Shown: positions 7,931 through 18,344, counted from the first letter of the stretch. The stretch is DNA of 64,000 nt from a bacterium (GCA_024680555.1 JAILCC010000022.1:1-64000); one strand, 5' to 3'. Notes: generated from the sequence alone by a model not told the origin. Made by a program: numbers and translations.

Positions 7931-10165
7931 ATGGTTAAGAAACTTTCTGTAGCATTTGTTTGGCATATGCACCAGCCGTGCTATAAGGATGAAAAAAGCG
8001 GTTTATACCTTATGCCGTGGGTTAGACTTCATGCGGTTAAGGACTACTTGGACATGCTTCTTTTAATAGAAGAATTTCCAAATATAAGACAAACTTTTAA
8101 CCTCGTTCCGCTCTTGTTGGACCAAATTGAAGATTATGCAAATAACGGTGCACATGATTTGCATTCCAAATATACAATTATGGATGTGGATGATTTGAAT
8201 GATGAGGACAAAGAGTTTATTTTGTCAAACTTTTTTGCCGCAAATTATGGGCATCAAATTGAACCCAATCCCAGATATCTAGAGCTATATAACAAGTATT
8301 ACAGTCAAGATAGTACATTGGACAGTTTTTCGACGCAGGATATGTCTGATTTGATGGCATTATTTAATCTTGCGTGGTTTGATCCTTTGCATATAAAGAA
8401 TAGTCAAGAAATAGGGGCTCTTGTAGCTAAGCAGACAAATTATACACTTCAGGACAGAATTCGGATAATTGAATTGCAGCGTGATATTATGCGCAGAATT
8501 ATTCCTGAGTACAAAAAGCAGTTGGAAGCAGGGAAAATCGAGATATCGACAAGTCCTTACTACCATTCTTTGTTGCCGTTATTGATAAATTACGAAACTG
8601 CAAGAACTTCGCATAAGGGAATTACTCTTCCGGATGTTCCGTGCGCACTGAAGCCTTTTGCGCAAATGCAAATCGAGGCAAGTATAAAGAGAATGGAAGA
8701 AATTTTTGGCAGAAAACCAGACGGCATGTGGCTTCCGGAGTTGTGTATCGGTAATGATTCTCTAAAAATGCTTATGAATTACGGCATAAAATGGACAATT
8801 GCTGATGAAGCAATATTAGCGAGGACGCTCAAGAAAGATTTGACCAGAAACTATCGTGGCGTCATGGAAGATCCGTTTGATTTATGCGTATCTCACGCAT
8901 ATATGAGCAACAACAAAGAAATTAGTATTGTTTTCAGGAATGCTATGCTTTCCAACCTTATCAGTTTTGAATATGCAAATTATAATGCAAATTCTGCAGC
9001 AAATGATTTATATGAAAGGATAAAAGTTGCTCAGGACAAGCTTAATATGTCTCCGTTGGATAACCACGTTATCGTTATTGCAATTGACGGAGAAAATTGT
9101 TGGGAAAACTACAAAGATGATGGTATAGAGTTTTTGAGAGCTATTTATACCCTTTTGAATAATGACGAAAGTATTGATGTTGTAACACTTAATGACTATT
9201 TGAGCGGTGTAAAAATAAGGCAGGTTTTAAATTCTATTTATCCGGGTTCTTGGATAAATGCTAATTTTGATATGTGGATTGGTGATGCAACAAAAAATAT
9301 GGCATGGGATTATTTGTCGAGGACAAAAGATGATTATGCGCTTGCAATAAAGAACAATAATTACCCGCAAGAAACTATTGAAGCGGCAAAAAAACAACTT
9401 TTGGTAGCGCAGGGGAGTGACTGGTTTTGGTGGTATGGTGAACCCAATAATTCGGGCAAAGATGAAGTTTTCGACTATTTGTACAGGACACATTTGATAA
9501 ATGTTTACAAGATTTTGGGTTTGGATGTTCCAGATTATTTGGAAGTACCGTTGGAAGCATTTATGGGCAAGCCGTCTAAGCACCCGAAAGATTTGATTAC
9601 TCCGAATATTGACGGCAAAGAAGCCGACTATGATTGTTGGGCAAATGCAGGTTGTATAGAAGTTCCGCAAAGTCCTACGCTTGATACAAAAATGCTTGAT
9701 AGAATTTGTTTCGGAAACGATTATAACAACATATATTTGTTATTTGATTTTAATAAATACTTCCTCAAACAAACTAGCCACTATGACGCTTATCCGCCCG
9801 AGCTTTTTGTATATTTTACAAAAGAGCAGTCCCAGTATTATTCTTCAATCAGATTACGGACAAAAACCGACAGTGCTCCCCAAATATTGAAGTCAGCTTT
9901 TACGCATGAAATTCAAATTCCTATAAATAATGAGAGAATATTGCCGATTATATTTTCCGAAGCTGCTGATAATGCATTGTGGAAGGTTAATTTTGCACAC
10001 AATATAAATTATTTCCATAAAGATATTATGGAAGTACAAATTCCGTTTGATGATTTAAAAATCCAGTCGGGAGAAGGGATTTATATGATATTTATATCTT
10101 GCAGGGCAAATATCGTTAGTCAGGTTTTGCCGCTTGATAATGCAATATATATTCAACGACCTTAG
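7931..10165 (+). CDS. GH57-family alpha-glucan-active glycoside hydrolase
   Basis: A 744-aa cytosolic-type protein (no signal peptide) of glycoside hydrolase family 57, which includes alpha-amylases, amylopullulanases and 4-alpha-glucanotransferases. The N-terminal HMHQP motif is at residues 12-16. The predicted nucleophile is Glu270 in WLPE and the predicted acid/base is Asp386 in IDGENCW. The C-terminal third, after a W-rich GSDWFWWYG segment, resembles the beta-sandwich extension of amylopullulanase-type members. Position and the nearby glgC suggest turnover of a glycogen-like glucan. A GTG directly before the ATG is an alternative start. It is convergent with maf, overlapping by 4 nt. Confidence 0.88.
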   Translation: MVKKLSVAFVWHMHQPCYKDEKSGLYLMPWVRLHAVKDYLDMLLLIEEFPNIRQTFNLVPLLLDQIEDYANNGAHDLHSKYTIMDVDDLNDEDKEFILSNFFAANYGHQIEPNPRYLELYNKYYSQDSTLDSFSTQDMSDLMALFNLAWFDPLHIKNSQEIGALVAKQTNYTLQDRIRIIELQRDIMRRIIPEYKKQLEAGKIEISTSPYYHSLLPLLINYETARTSHKGITLPDVPCALKPFAQMQIEASIKRMEEIFGRKPDGMWLPELCIGNDSLKMLMNYGIKWTIADEAILARTLKKDLTRNYRGVMEDPFDLCVSHAYMSNNKEISIVFRNAMLSNLISFEYANYNANSAANDLYERIKVAQDKLNMSPLDNHVIVIAIDGENCWENYKDDGIEFLRAIYTLLNNDESIDVVTLNDYLSGVKIRQVLNSIYPGSWINANFDMWIGDATKNMAWDYLSRTKDDYALAIKNNNYPQETIEAAKKQLLVAQGSDWFWWYGEPNNSGKDEVFDYLYRTHLINVYKILGLDVPDYLEVPLEAFMGKPSKHPKDLITPNIDGKEADYDCWANAGCIEVPQSPTLDTKMLDRICFGNDYNNIYLLFDFNKYFLKQTSHYDAYPPELFVYFTKEQSQYYSSIRLRTKTDSAPQILKSAFTHEIQIPINNERILPIIFSEAADNALWKVNFAHNINYFHKDIMEVQIPFDDLKIQSGEGIYMIFISCRANIVSQVLPLDNAIYIQRP

Positions 10166-10728
10166 ATGATTTCTTTTAGCATTCTGTTAACTTCAAAAAC
10201 AGAAATTCCCACAACGTTATTGAAGCAGCCGTTAATTTTTTCTATAAAAATTGCTGCTAAACCTTGTGCTGCATACGCTCCGGCTTTGTCATAAGGTTCA
10301 TCCGTATTTATGTACGCTTCAATTTCTTCGGGTTCAATTTTTCTGAAAGTTACTTCTGTCGAGGTTGATTTTACGAGGGTTTTTCCTGTTTTAGTGTTTA
10401 TCATAGCTATTGACGTGATAACCTCGTGAGTTTTGCCGCTAAGGGATTTTATCATTTCTTCGGCATCCTGTTTTGAATGCGGTTTACCGAGTATTTTCCC
10501 ATCAAGCACAACCACTGTGTCTGCGGCAATTATTACGGCGGGTTCGGTTATTCTTTGCGCAACGTCAATAGCTTTGTTTTTTGCAAGCGTTTCAATTTTT
10601 TCGTATGTGAAAATATTATCCTGTATTTTTTCGTCATAATTAGACGGTATAACTTCAAATTCTAACCCTATTTTGCTTAAAAGTTCTTTTCTTCTCGGTG
10701 AAGCCGAGGCAAGAATTATTTTCGTCAT
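10162..10728 (-). CDS. maf: Maf-family nucleotide pyrophosphatase
   Basis: A 188-aa Maf/YhdE-type protein that hydrolyses dTTP, UTP or modified nucleotides to the monophosphate and has been linked to septum control and house-cleaning. The N-terminal ASASPRRKELL signature is at about 7-17, followed by an AADTVV motif near 69-74, GKPHS, and Y-D-K-A-G-AYA at about 144-151, all standard for the family. Its ATG overlaps the stop of the GT9 gene by 4 nt (ATGA), so it is the last gene of the minus-strand envelope cluster. Confidence 0.93.
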   Translation of the reverse strand: MTKIILASASPRRKELLSKIGLEFEVIPSNYDEKIQDNIFTYEKIETLAKNKAIDVAQRITEPAVIIAADTVVVLDGKILGKPHSKQDAEEMIKSLSGKTHEVITSIAMINTKTGKTLVKSTSTEVTFRKIEPEEIEAYINTDEPYDKAGAYAAQGLAAIFIEKINGCFNNVVGISVFEVNRMLKEII

Positions 10729-11765
10729 TTTACCAATATTCCTTCTATTGCATCAAAAACTTCTTTTGTATGTATTTCCAAACATTCTTTTGTTTCACAC
10801 GAAACATTTCTTTTTGCCCATAAACAAGGTCTGCAAGCTAAGTCTTTTACGGTCAAAACTCTTATGTTATCTCTTTTGGGAACGAGAAGATTTTCGTCCG
10901 TAGGTCCAAACAAAGCAATAACAGGGACATTGGAAGCTATTGCCATGTGTAAAGGTGCGCTGTCTACGCATATCATTACATCTGCAATTTTCATAAGTGC
11001 TATAAAATCTTGTATGCTTTTTGTTTGTCCGTACATATTCTTGAAATCAGAGTAGTCTGTTCTGGTAGCATTGAGGATAAATAAAATTTGATCGATAGTT
11101 TCCTTGTCATCTTTGCCGCCTGCTAATAAGACGTTGTATTCTTTTGTCTCAAGAAGCATATCTATAAGTGCTGCCCAACGTTTCACACTCCAACCTTTAA
11201 TAATATTTTTCTTGATGCTCATTAGGCTTACTCCGGGATGTATAAGTATAACAGGTTTTTCTTTTGTAATTTCCGGAGGCTTTACATCTGTTATTTCCGG
11301 AATGGAGCATACCGCATCGGGATTTACAGTCTTGATTAAATCGTGGTACATATCAGCGGCGTATTGGTTTTTGTTTAATGGGGTTGTTTTTGTTAACAAG
11401 CGTTCGCTCCATTTGCCGGAATTGTAGCCGTATCTTTGCTTTATACCGGTTAGGAAAAGTAAAAACGCCACCATCGGCGATGAGCCGCTTGAAATTACAA
11501 CGTCAAAATTTCTTACCCAAACCCCTATAAGAAATTTCATTATTTCAAAATATTTTTTGAATTTTGATTTTATATCCAGGCAAAATACGTTATTTATATA
11601 CGGACAGAGGTGTTTTGCGCTTTTGCTTCTTTTTTCCATTGCAAGATAAATTTTTGCGTTAGGATACGTTTGTTTGACTGATTTTATCGTCGGGAAAAAC
11701 AGTATTTCATCTCCTATTCCCCCAAAATTTATCAGCAAAACCTTTTTTACATCATCATTCTTCAT
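10725..11765 (-). CDS. Glycosyltransferase family 9 (heptosyltransferase-like)
   Basis: A 346-aa GT9 protein, the family that adds heptose or related sugars to the LPS core. The N-terminal NFGGIGDEILFFPTI motif is the GT9 nucleotide-sugar entry signature. The C-terminal domain has IHPG (near 207), a CVDSAPLHMA motif and an ALFGPTDE motif, both typical donor-binding elements. The start is the ATG at 11765, two codons inside a possible TTG start; it overlaps the upstream polymerase-like gene by 11 nt. The acceptor is unknown. The neighbour encoding an O-antigen-ligase-like protein supports a role in surface polysaccharide. Confidence 0.88.
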   Translation of the reverse strand: MKNDDVKKVLLINFGGIGDEILFFPTIKSVKQTYPNAKIYLAMEKRSKSAKHLCPYINNVFCLDIKSKFKKYFEIMKFLIGVWVRNFDVVISSGSSPMVAFLLFLTGIKQRYGYNSGKWSERLLTKTTPLNKNQYAADMYHDLIKTVNPDAVCSIPEITDVKPPEITKEKPVILIHPGVSLMSIKKNIIKGWSVKRWAALIDMLLETKEYNVLLAGGKDDKETIDQILFILNATRTDYSDFKNMYGQTKSIQDFIALMKIADVMICVDSAPLHMAIASNVPVIALFGPTDENLLVPKRDNIRVLTVKDLACRPCLWAKRNVSCETKECLEIHTKEVFDAIEGILVK

Positions 11766-13191
11766 CGGCAAAATTCCTCATGGTCATTACGGAAATAATG
11801 GCAAGATATAACCAGAATATGAGTTGAAGCTGAGGTCTGTACCAAACGGTATCAACTATGCCGTGCATAAGCATTGCAAAAATTCCAACCATGCAACCGA
11901 CTAAAATAATTTTATTTTCAATGTCAAGCTTGTTGTCCAGTTCTTTGATTTTGCTGATGCCTTTGCCAAATGCAAGGATAATTGTCCAAAGGAAAGTTAT
12001 AATTGCAAAAATTCCGCTTTCTACTCCCATTTCAAGATAGATATTGTATGCTCCGAGTGCATCATATCCGGTCACCATATAAAGTCCGTAAATTAGCCTA
12101 TACGTTGTGTTTCCAGTGCCAATTCCTATCCAGAAATTGTCCATAAGCATTTTTAAACTGGAGGCATATACGTTCATTCTGTATGAATTGCTACTGTCAC
12201 CTCTAAAGGTAAATATTGATGTGAGACGGTGCGAAAGCGAAGGAGATAAAGCAATTGCTATTATCCCGACCAGAACAAGACCGCCCAATATCATCCATAT
12301 CTGCTTTTTAGGAATGCTAATATGCTTATCAAGAGTATTTAAAGTTATGTACAATAAAATTAAAAGAAAAATGAAACTCAAAAATAAACCGATATATGCT
12401 CCCCTGCATCCTGTTTGTACTATAGTTACAAGACCTAAAAGTCCAAATGCGGCAAATGTAATTCCCGCTTTTTTATATTTTTTTAGCAGTGAAATTATTG
12501 AGCGAATAAATATGCACGGGGTTGCAGCAAGTAAATATGCCGCAAACAAATTCGGATTGAACGGTTTAAGAGTTCCAAAAACTCTGTTCATCATGTTTTC
12601 GGGATTTACGCCGGTTTTATCTTGCCAGCTTGCAAGTTCATCAACCCCAAATATCATTTGCTTTATTGAAAATAATAGTTCAATGGCGCAGCTTATAGCA
12701 ATTAGTCCGATTACAGGCAAAATTCTTTGGGGGTTTTTTTTCAGAAATTCAAAAAACGAAAAATATGCACCTATATATATGAGCATTTTGGCAAAACCTT
12801 TCAGACTCGGCAAAAACAGTGAAGAAAATCCGACGCTTACTGCAAGGATAGCCAAATATATCATAACAGGAATGTGTATTGTGCTGAATTGAAATTTTTT
12901 ATGATTAAGCAAGGAAGAAATAAAGCTTATCAAAATAAGACAGCTTGCAAATAGACCGAGAGCGCTTGTTTGTACAAAAGGTATGGAAAATATCAGCACC
13001 GCAAGTACCAAAAAGTATATGCTGTCCAACTTTTTGATAATGTTAGAGTTTTTTGTATATTTACCGATTTTTTTTACTATAAAAGTTGAAATTTTTCTGT
13101 ATGATATAGCAAGAAAACTGTTATTTATAAACTTGTTTACTCGTTCTTCATCAGAACATGTTTCATCTTCCTGAGCTAAAAATAAAGACAT
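11755..13191 (-). CDS. O-antigen ligase/polymerase-like membrane protein (Wzy/WaaL family)
   Basis: A 478-aa polytopic inner-membrane protein with about 11-12 hydrophobic helices. The O-antigen ligase family hallmark is a long periplasmic loop between late helices, here about residues 320-385, ending in GIGTGN...GYDALGAYNIYLEMGVESG. Its histidine is replaced by Tyr/Asn-rich sequence. A charged cytosolic N-terminus of about 60 residues precedes the first helix. It lies 2 nt after the DUF4330 gene and overlaps the GT9 gene. WaaL attaches O-antigen to lipid A-core and Wzy polymerises repeats; the sequence does not decide between them. Confidence 0.82.
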   Translation of the reverse strand: MSLFLAQEDETCSDEERVNKFINNSFLAISYRKISTFIVKKIGKYTKNSNIIKKLDSIYFLVLAVLIFSIPFVQTSALGLFASCLILISFISSLLNHKKFQFSTIHIPVMIYLAILAVSVGFSSLFLPSLKGFAKMLIYIGAYFSFFEFLKKNPQRILPVIGLIAISCAIELLFSIKQMIFGVDELASWQDKTGVNPENMMNRVFGTLKPFNPNLFAAYLLAATPCIFIRSIISLLKKYKKAGITFAAFGLLGLVTIVQTGCRGAYIGLFLSFIFLLILLYITLNTLDKHISIPKKQIWMILGGLVLVGIIAIALSPSLSHRLTSIFTFRGDSSNSYRMNVYASSLKMLMDNFWIGIGTGNTTYRLIYGLYMVTGYDALGAYNIYLEMGVESGIFAIITFLWTIILAFGKGISKIKELDNKLDIENKIILVGCMVGIFAMLMHGIVDTVWYRPQLQLIFWLYLAIISVMTMRNFADEE

Positions 13192-13193
13192 GG

Positions 13194-13784
13194 TTATTGT
13201 TTATCTTTCTCTTGTGACTGTTCGTTTTGTTCTGCCTTTTCGTTTTCGGGAACGGTTTCGTCTTTTAAATCGTCGATGACTTTAACATCGGAAACCATAC
13301 CGCTTAACCTATAATTAAATCCTTCCAAATCCACAGGCAAACCGATTTTTATTTTGTTGCCACCGATAACTGCGCCGTCAGATGTGATTTGAGCCTTGTC
13401 TGTAAGTGTAATTGTGTATTGGTAACGGTTAGGGAAGGCTACGTTGTTTATCAAATAAGGAACTTCAGGTCTGTCGTAGTTGAAAAACATTTCTTGTACG
13501 TGTTCTTTTTTTACAGCTTTTATTTCAAGTTTCGTATAAGGAACATTTCTGATTGTGATAAATGTAGTGTCTCCCGGTTCCATAAGTTCTTCGGTTGAAG
13601 TAATGTCATAAGCTCTTGTTGCGACAGTAAATTCAACTTGTTTTACTCCTTTTGAAATTTTCCCCAAAGGTTTGCGTGCGCCGATTTTTATAAACAAAAA
13701 CCCGATGACAACAACAATTATTACTGCAAATATCGTAAAATCAACAACGTTGTATTTTCCGAAAATTTTTCCGTTTTTAATCAT
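13194..13784 (-). CDS. DUF4330-domain protein, single membrane anchor
   Basis: A 196-aa protein resembling DUF4330, a family common in Cyanobacteria and relatives. An N-terminal GKIFGKYNVVDF segment is followed by one transmembrane helix (about 17-37). An extracytoplasmic beta-rich domain follows, then a Glu/Gln-rich charged C-terminal tail (about 175-196). The function is unknown. It lies just upstream of the O-antigen-ligase-like gene, 2 nt apart, so it may serve envelope polysaccharide export. GAGGAG precedes the ATG but is part of a small inverted repeat (13795-13817). Confidence 0.8.
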   Translation of the reverse strand: MIKNGKIFGKYNVVDFTIFAVIIVVVIGFLFIKIGARKPLGKISKGVKQVEFTVATRAYDITSTEELMEPGDTTFITIRNVPYTKLEIKAVKKEHVQEMFFNYDRPEVPYLINNVAFPNRYQYTITLTDKAQITSDGAVIGGNKIKIGLPVDLEGFNYRLSGMVSDVKVIDDLKDETVPENEKAEQNEQSQEKDKQ

Positions 13785-13794
13785 GAATATACTC

Positions 13795-13817
13795 TCCTCA
13801 AATATTTTCTCTGAGGA
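13795..13817 (-). promoter_or_regulatory. Small hairpin covering the ribosome site of the DUF4330 gene
   Basis: On the minus strand TCCTCA and TGAGGA are separated by 11 nt, and the second arm contains the GAGGAG ribosome site. A six-pair stem could hide it. The stem is short and may be accidental. Confidence 0.25.
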
Positions 13818-13851
13818 TATTATAACATAAAAAAATTATGAGAATGGAAAA

Positions 13852-14934
13852 TTATCTCAGCCTTTTTTCTGTTTTTTTATCAAAAAACAGACCTTTTTCA
13901 ATATAAAATGGCAATTGTGCTTGTTTTGTTTCGTTAATGTCAAAATCTTGAGGAATTTTTGCGCAGTATTTTTTATCTTTAAAACTAAAATGAACAAGCT
14001 TTTCGCTACCTAAAAGTTCAATAAGAGCAGGTATTACAGTCAGGCTTGAATTGCCGTCAGCGGCAAAAAATTCCGGTCTTAACCCAAAAATTACATCCTT
14101 TCCGACCAAATTATTATTTATAATCACATCTTGGAGAGATTTTGGAAGTGATATTTTTTGCCCTATAATTTCCATTTCGTTTTCACTGATTATTTTTGCG
14201 TCAAAAAAGTTCATTGCGGGAGAACCCACAAAACCTGCAGTAAAGATATTATCAGGATTTGAATATACTTCCTGCGGAGTTCCGATTTGTTGAATGTATC
14301 CTTTGTTGAGAATTACTATTCTGTCACCCATTGTAAGAGCTTCAACTTGGTCGTGCGTTACATAAACAAAAGTTGTTCCTATTTTTTTGTGAAGTTTTTT
14401 GATTTCACTTCTCATTTGGACACGGAGTTTTGCATCAAGGTTTGACAAAGGTTCATCCATTAAAAATACTTTCGGTTCTCTGACCATAGCTCTACCGAGG
14501 GCAACTCTTTGTCTTTGACCGCCTGAAAGCTGTTTGGGACGTCTGTCTAAATATTCTTCCAAATCAAGAATTTTGGCAGCTTCGTTTACTCTCTTTTCGA
14601 TTTCTTCCTTAGAAAACTTTCTCATTTTTAAGCCAAAAGCCATATTTTCTTTAATTGTCATGTGAGGATAAAGCGCATAGTTTTGAAAAACCATTGCAAT
14701 ATCTCTATCTTTTGGGTGGGTGTCATTTACTCTGTCACTTCCGATAAATAAATCACCCGATGAAATACTTTCCAAACCTGCAATCATGCGGAGTATTGTT
14801 GATTTTCCGCAGCCGGAAGGACCTACCAATACCAAAAATTCTTTGTCTTTTATTTCCAAATTAAGGTTATCAATGGTTTTTGTTTTACTGTTTTCGTATA
14901 TTTTGTCCGCATTTTTAAATTGAACTTTTGCCAT
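13852..14934 (-). CDS. ABC transporter ATPase, UgpC/MsmK/MalK type
   Basis: A 360-aa ATPase of a carbohydrate-type ABC importer. Walker [10 protein letters not shown] is at 38-46, the signature LSGGQ at 136-140, Walker B ending Asp160-Glu161, and the switch His lies in VYVTHDQ near 190-196. A C-terminal TOBE-type domain fits the MalK/UgpC group, whose ATPases often serve several permeases. No permease or binding protein is adjacent, so it may act with systems elsewhere. It starts 16 nt after pyrF with GGGAGA before the ATG. Confidence 0.93.
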   Translation of the reverse strand: MAKVQFKNADKIYENSKTKTIDNLNLEIKDKEFLVLVGPSGCGKSTILRMIAGLESISSGDLFIGSDRVNDTHPKDRDIAMVFQNYALYPHMTIKENMAFGLKMRKFSKEEIEKRVNEAAKILDLEEYLDRRPKQLSGGQRQRVALGRAMVREPKVFLMDEPLSNLDAKLRVQMRSEIKKLHKKIGTTFVYVTHDQVEALTMGDRIVILNKGYIQQIGTPQEVYSNPDNIFTAGFVGSPAMNFFDAKIISENEMEIIGQKISLPKSLQDVIINNNLVGKDVIFGLRPEFFAADGNSSLTVIPALIELLGSEKLVHFSFKDKKYCAKIPQDFDINETKQAQLPFYIEKGLFFDKKTEKRLR

Positions 14935-14950
14935 TGGGTTCTCCCTTAAA

Positions 14951-15706
14951 TTATATAAATCTTTCTTCGTCCTGCATCAGTAAAGAAGCTTCAATTTCAT
15001 CAAGAATAAGCTGCGCTGCTTGGGCTTTGTCAGGTGAAGAAGTAATAGGTCTGCCAATTATAATGCGGTCAAAACCTGCCTTTACGGCATTTCCGGGGGT
15101 AATTACTCTGACTTGGTCATTTACAACAGACCAAGTCGGACGTGCCGCAGGGCAAATACATATAAAATCTTCACCACAGGCTTGTTTGATTGATGCAACA
15201 TCGGATGAAGCCGACAAAACTCCGTCTAAGCCCGAGTCTTTTGCTATCTTAGAAAGCTCTAAGGCATAATCATCAATATTCAAATTTACTTTTATTTCTT
15301 CCGTTAATGTTCTTTGTCCGAAACTTGTTAAAATACTTACACCAAGTATTTTAGGACGTTCAACTTCAAGCCTTTTAGCAGTTTCTCGGGCAAGTTTCAC
15401 AGTCGTGGAAATCATTTTTGAACCGCCTTTTATGTGGACGGTAAAGATATTTACCCCTTTTTGTACAAGGTTTGCACCGGCTTTCGCAACAGTGTTCGGT
15501 ATGTCGTGAAATTTTCCGTCAAAAAACACCCTTGAGCCTTCATCATGAATCATTTTAAATACGTCCGGTCCTACAGATGTGTATAACTGTAAACCGACTT
15601 TGAATTCTGCAACATAATCTTTTAATTCTCTAACAAGCGTTTTAGCTTCGTCCATAGTATCAACGTCAAGAGCTAAAATCAAATAATCTTTTGGGTTCTT
15701 TTTCAT
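14951..15706 (-). CDS. pyrF: Orotidine 5'-phosphate decarboxylase
   Basis: A 251-aa PyrF that decarboxylates OMP to UMP in pyrimidine synthesis. The LALDVD strand motif is at about 11-16, the catalytic D-x-K-x-x-D set is [11 protein letters not shown] near 58-69, and the phosphate-binding end is [11 protein letters not shown]. The length is as in the usual bacterial subfamily. It is the first gene of a minus-strand run that continues to maf. The run is divergent from leuS across 134 nt. Confidence 0.95.
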   Translation of the reverse strand: MKKNPKDYLILALDVDTMDEAKTLVRELKDYVAEFKVGLQLYTSVGPDVFKMIHDEGSRVFFDGKFHDIPNTVAKAGANLVQKGVNIFTVHIKGGSKMISTTVKLARETAKRLEVERPKILGVSILTSFGQRTLTEEIKVNLNIDDYALELSKIAKDSGLDGVLSASSDVASIKQACGEDFICICPAARPTWSVVNDQVRVITPGNAVKAGFDRIIIGRPITSSPDKAQAAQLILDEIEASLLMQDEERFI

Positions 15707-15795
15707 AATAATCTTCTTAATACTCTATTCGACCAAAATAATATATCACAATATAAATTTTTTGACAAAATTGTAGATATGTAAAAAATCTTTCA

Positions 15796-15804
15796 TGTTA
15801 TAAT
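15796..15804 (+). promoter_or_regulatory. leuS: Extended -10 promoter element of leuS
   Basis: TGT followed by TATAAT lies 37 nt before the leuS start. A TTGACA upstream is too far away (31 nt) to be its -35. The same string precedes the TauE/SafE gene. Confidence 0.4.
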
Positions 15805-15840
15805 TTTTCCAAACGTAATAATGAATAGAGGGACAGAAAA

Positions 15841-18330
15841 TTGATTAAAGAACAGTATTATCCCCAAGCTATTGAGAAAAAATGGCAAAATATTTGGGAT
15901 GAAAAAGGATGTAACAAAACAACGGAAAACTCTGATAAGCCCAAGTTTTATGCGCTTTCCATGTTTCCGTATCCGTCAGGACGTTTGCACATGGGACACG
16001 TCAGAAATTATACGATAACCGATATGATTGCACGTTATAAAAAAATGCAAGGTTACAATGTTCTTCACCCGATGGGATGGGATAGCTTTGGACTTCCTGC
16101 GGAAAATGCCGCAATCAATAAGGGGGCAATTCCGTCCGAATGGACATTTAAAAATATTGATTATATGAGAGAACAGCTCAAACAGTTGGGACTTATGTAT
16201 GACTGGGATAGAGAGGTTGCAACCTGTACGCCGGAATATTATAAATTTACACAATGGCTATTCCTGCAATTCTATAAAAAAGGACTCGCATACAAAAAAG
16301 AAGCTGCCGTAAACTGGTGTCCGAAATGCGCAACAGTTCTTGCCAATGAACAAGTTATAGAAGGCAAATGCTGGAGATGCGACAGTACGGTTGAAAAGAA
16401 ATATCTTTCTCAATGGTTCTTAAAAATTACCGAATATGCCGAACAACTTTTGCAAGACTTGGATAAGCTTGAGGGGTGGCCGGACAGAGTTAAAATAATG
16501 CAAAAAAACTGGATAGGAAAATCATTCGGTACGATTTTGAAATTCAAACTTGCCGAAAATCCCGAAATCGAAATTCCTGTTTATACAACAAGACCTGATA
16601 CCGCAATGGGTATAACTTATGTTGTTGTCGCTCCTGAATATCCAGATATGGACAAAATTGTTACTGATGAATGCAGGGCAAAAGTTAAAGAATATCAAGA
16701 TTATGCAAAAAAAGCATCTGAAATAGAAAGGCTTTCAACCGAAAGAATAAAAACAGGTGTTCCTCTCGGCACACACATAATTAACCCGCTTAACGGAAAC
16801 AAAGTTCCTCTTTGGACTGCCGATTATGCCTTGATAGAGTACGGTACCGGTGCGGTAATGGCTGTTCCTGCCCACGATACAAGGGACTGGGATTTTGCCA
16901 AAAAATATAATCTTCCTATAATTGAAGTAATAAGAAACCCTGAAAAAACGGATGATTCTCCGTTGACTGAAGCTTATGTTGATGAGGGTATTCTCGTAAA
17001 TTCAGGACAGTTTAACGGACTTAAAAATACAGATGCAAAAAAGGCAATAACCGATTTTGCCGAAAAGAACGGCTTTGGCTATGCAAAAACTCAATACAGA
17101 CTGCGTGATTGGTTGATTTCACGTCAAAGATATTGGGGCGCTCCTATTCCTATTGTATATTGCGAACATTGCGGAGAAGTCCCTGTTCCGGAAGACCAAC
17201 TTCCGGTGTTATTGCCTACGGATGTTGACTTTAAAGCAGAGGGCGAATCTCCTATTTTGACATCAAAAACATTTGTGGAAACAACTTGCCCGATATGTGG
17301 CGGAAAAGCAAAAAGAGATTGCGATACAATGGATACATTTATTTGTTCAAGTTGGTATTATCTCAGATATACTGATCCGCACAATGACAAGCTTCCTTTT
17401 GCGAAAGATAAAGCTAATTATTGGATGAATGTTGACCAGTATGTTGGCGGTATTGAACACGCAATTTTGCACTTGTTATATTCAAGGTTCTTTACAAAGG
17501 CAATGAGAGATTTTGGTCTTGTTGATATAGATGAACCGTTTGAAAATCTTTTAACGCAAGGTATGGTGCTTAAAGATGGTTCGAAAATGAGCAAATCAAA
17601 AGGAAATACGGTCGATCCTGATGAAATATTTGAACAGTACGGTGCTGATACAGCAAGACTGTTTATCCTTTCGGATTCTCCGCCGGAAAGAGATTTTGAT
17701 TGGAGTGATGCTGGCGTTGAGGGTTGCTATAAGTTTTTAAATCGTGTATGGCGCTTGGTTTACAATGTTCAAAATCAGCTTGATATAACCAATTTGACTT
17801 ACGAATATGCAACTTTGCCAAAGGATGCAAAGGCGCTTGCAAGAAAAACCCACCAAACAATTAAGGGGGTTATAAATGACATAAATAACTCTTATCAGCT
17901 TAATACGGTAGTCAGTAAGACAAGAGAACTTGTTAATGCGATAAGCGAGTTTTCTCAAAATAAAAAAGATTATACTGCCGAAGAAAAAGCTGTTTTGAAC
18001 GAAGCAATTGTTGTAATGGTAAAAATTCTTGCACCTGTAACTCCTCACCTGAGTGAAGAAATTTGGGAAATTTTAGGAAATAAAACCTCTGTTTTTGAAG
18101 AGAAATTCCCCGAATATATTGAGGAATATACAAAGGCTGATGCAATTACCCTCGTTCTTCAAATAAACGGAAAAACCAGAGACAAAATTGAACTTCCCGT
18201 CGGTGTTTCAAAGGAAGAATGTGAAAAACTTGCTTTGGAAAGTGAAAAAGTTAAGAAGTTTTTAGGAGACATGAATGTAATTAAAGTTATTGTTGTCCCT
18301 CTAAAACTTGTAAACATAGTAGCAAAGTAG
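15841..18330 (+). CDS. leuS: Leucyl-tRNA synthetase
   Basis: An 829-aa class Ia aminoacyl-tRNA synthetase that charges tRNA-Leu. The HIGH motif appears as HMGH at residues 50-53 and KMSKS is at 582-586. A zinc-type Cys cluster (WCPKC...CWRC) is near residues 160-180. The CP1 editing domain (about 230-410) includes the threonine-rich TTRPDTAMG and the GTGAVMAVPAHD region. The anticodon-binding and C-terminal domains are present. The start is TTG with GAGGGA upstream; no nearer ATG gives a full N-terminus. A strong terminator follows, so it is probably monocistronic. Confidence 0.97.
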   Translation: MIKEQYYPQAIEKKWQNIWDEKGCNKTTENSDKPKFYALSMFPYPSGRLHMGHVRNYTITDMIARYKKMQGYNVLHPMGWDSFGLPAENAAINKGAIPSEWTFKNIDYMREQLKQLGLMYDWDREVATCTPEYYKFTQWLFLQFYKKGLAYKKEAAVNWCPKCATVLANEQVIEGKCWRCDSTVEKKYLSQWFLKITEYAEQLLQDLDKLEGWPDRVKIMQKNWIGKSFGTILKFKLAENPEIEIPVYTTRPDTAMGITYVVVAPEYPDMDKIVTDECRAKVKEYQDYAKKASEIERLSTERIKTGVPLGTHIINPLNGNKVPLWTADYALIEYGTGAVMAVPAHDTRDWDFAKKYNLPIIEVIRNPEKTDDSPLTEAYVDEGILVNSGQFNGLKNTDAKKAITDFAEKNGFGYAKTQYRLRDWLISRQRYWGAPIPIVYCEHCGEVPVPEDQLPVLLPTDVDFKAEGESPILTSKTFVETTCPICGGKAKRDCDTMDTFICSSWYYLRYTDPHNDKLPFAKDKANYWMNVDQYVGGIEHAILHLLYSRFFTKAMRDFGLVDIDEPFENLLTQGMVLKDGSKMSKSKGNTVDPDEIFEQYGADTARLFILSDSPPERDFDWSDAGVEGCYKFLNRVWRLVYNVQNQLDITNLTYEYATLPKDAKALARKTHQTIKGVINDINNSYQLNTVVSKTRELVNAISEFSQNKKDYTAEEKAVLNEAIVVMVKILAPVTPHLSEEIWEILGNKTSVFEEKFPEYIEEYTKADAITLVLQINGKTRDKIELPVGVSKEECEKLALESEKVKKFLGDMNVIKVIVVPLKLVNIVAK

Positions 18331-18344
18331 TTTTGAGTAAATAT

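Noticed and set aside
8880..8970. GH57 protein has Asn where related enzymes show Asp in an FRD..LSD..GF segment (here FRN..LSN), suggesting a dead enzyme
   Set aside because: The catalytic Glu and Asp of GH57 lie in the WLPE and DGEN motifs, which are intact here (Glu270, Asp386). The changed segment is a different loop whose role I cannot state.
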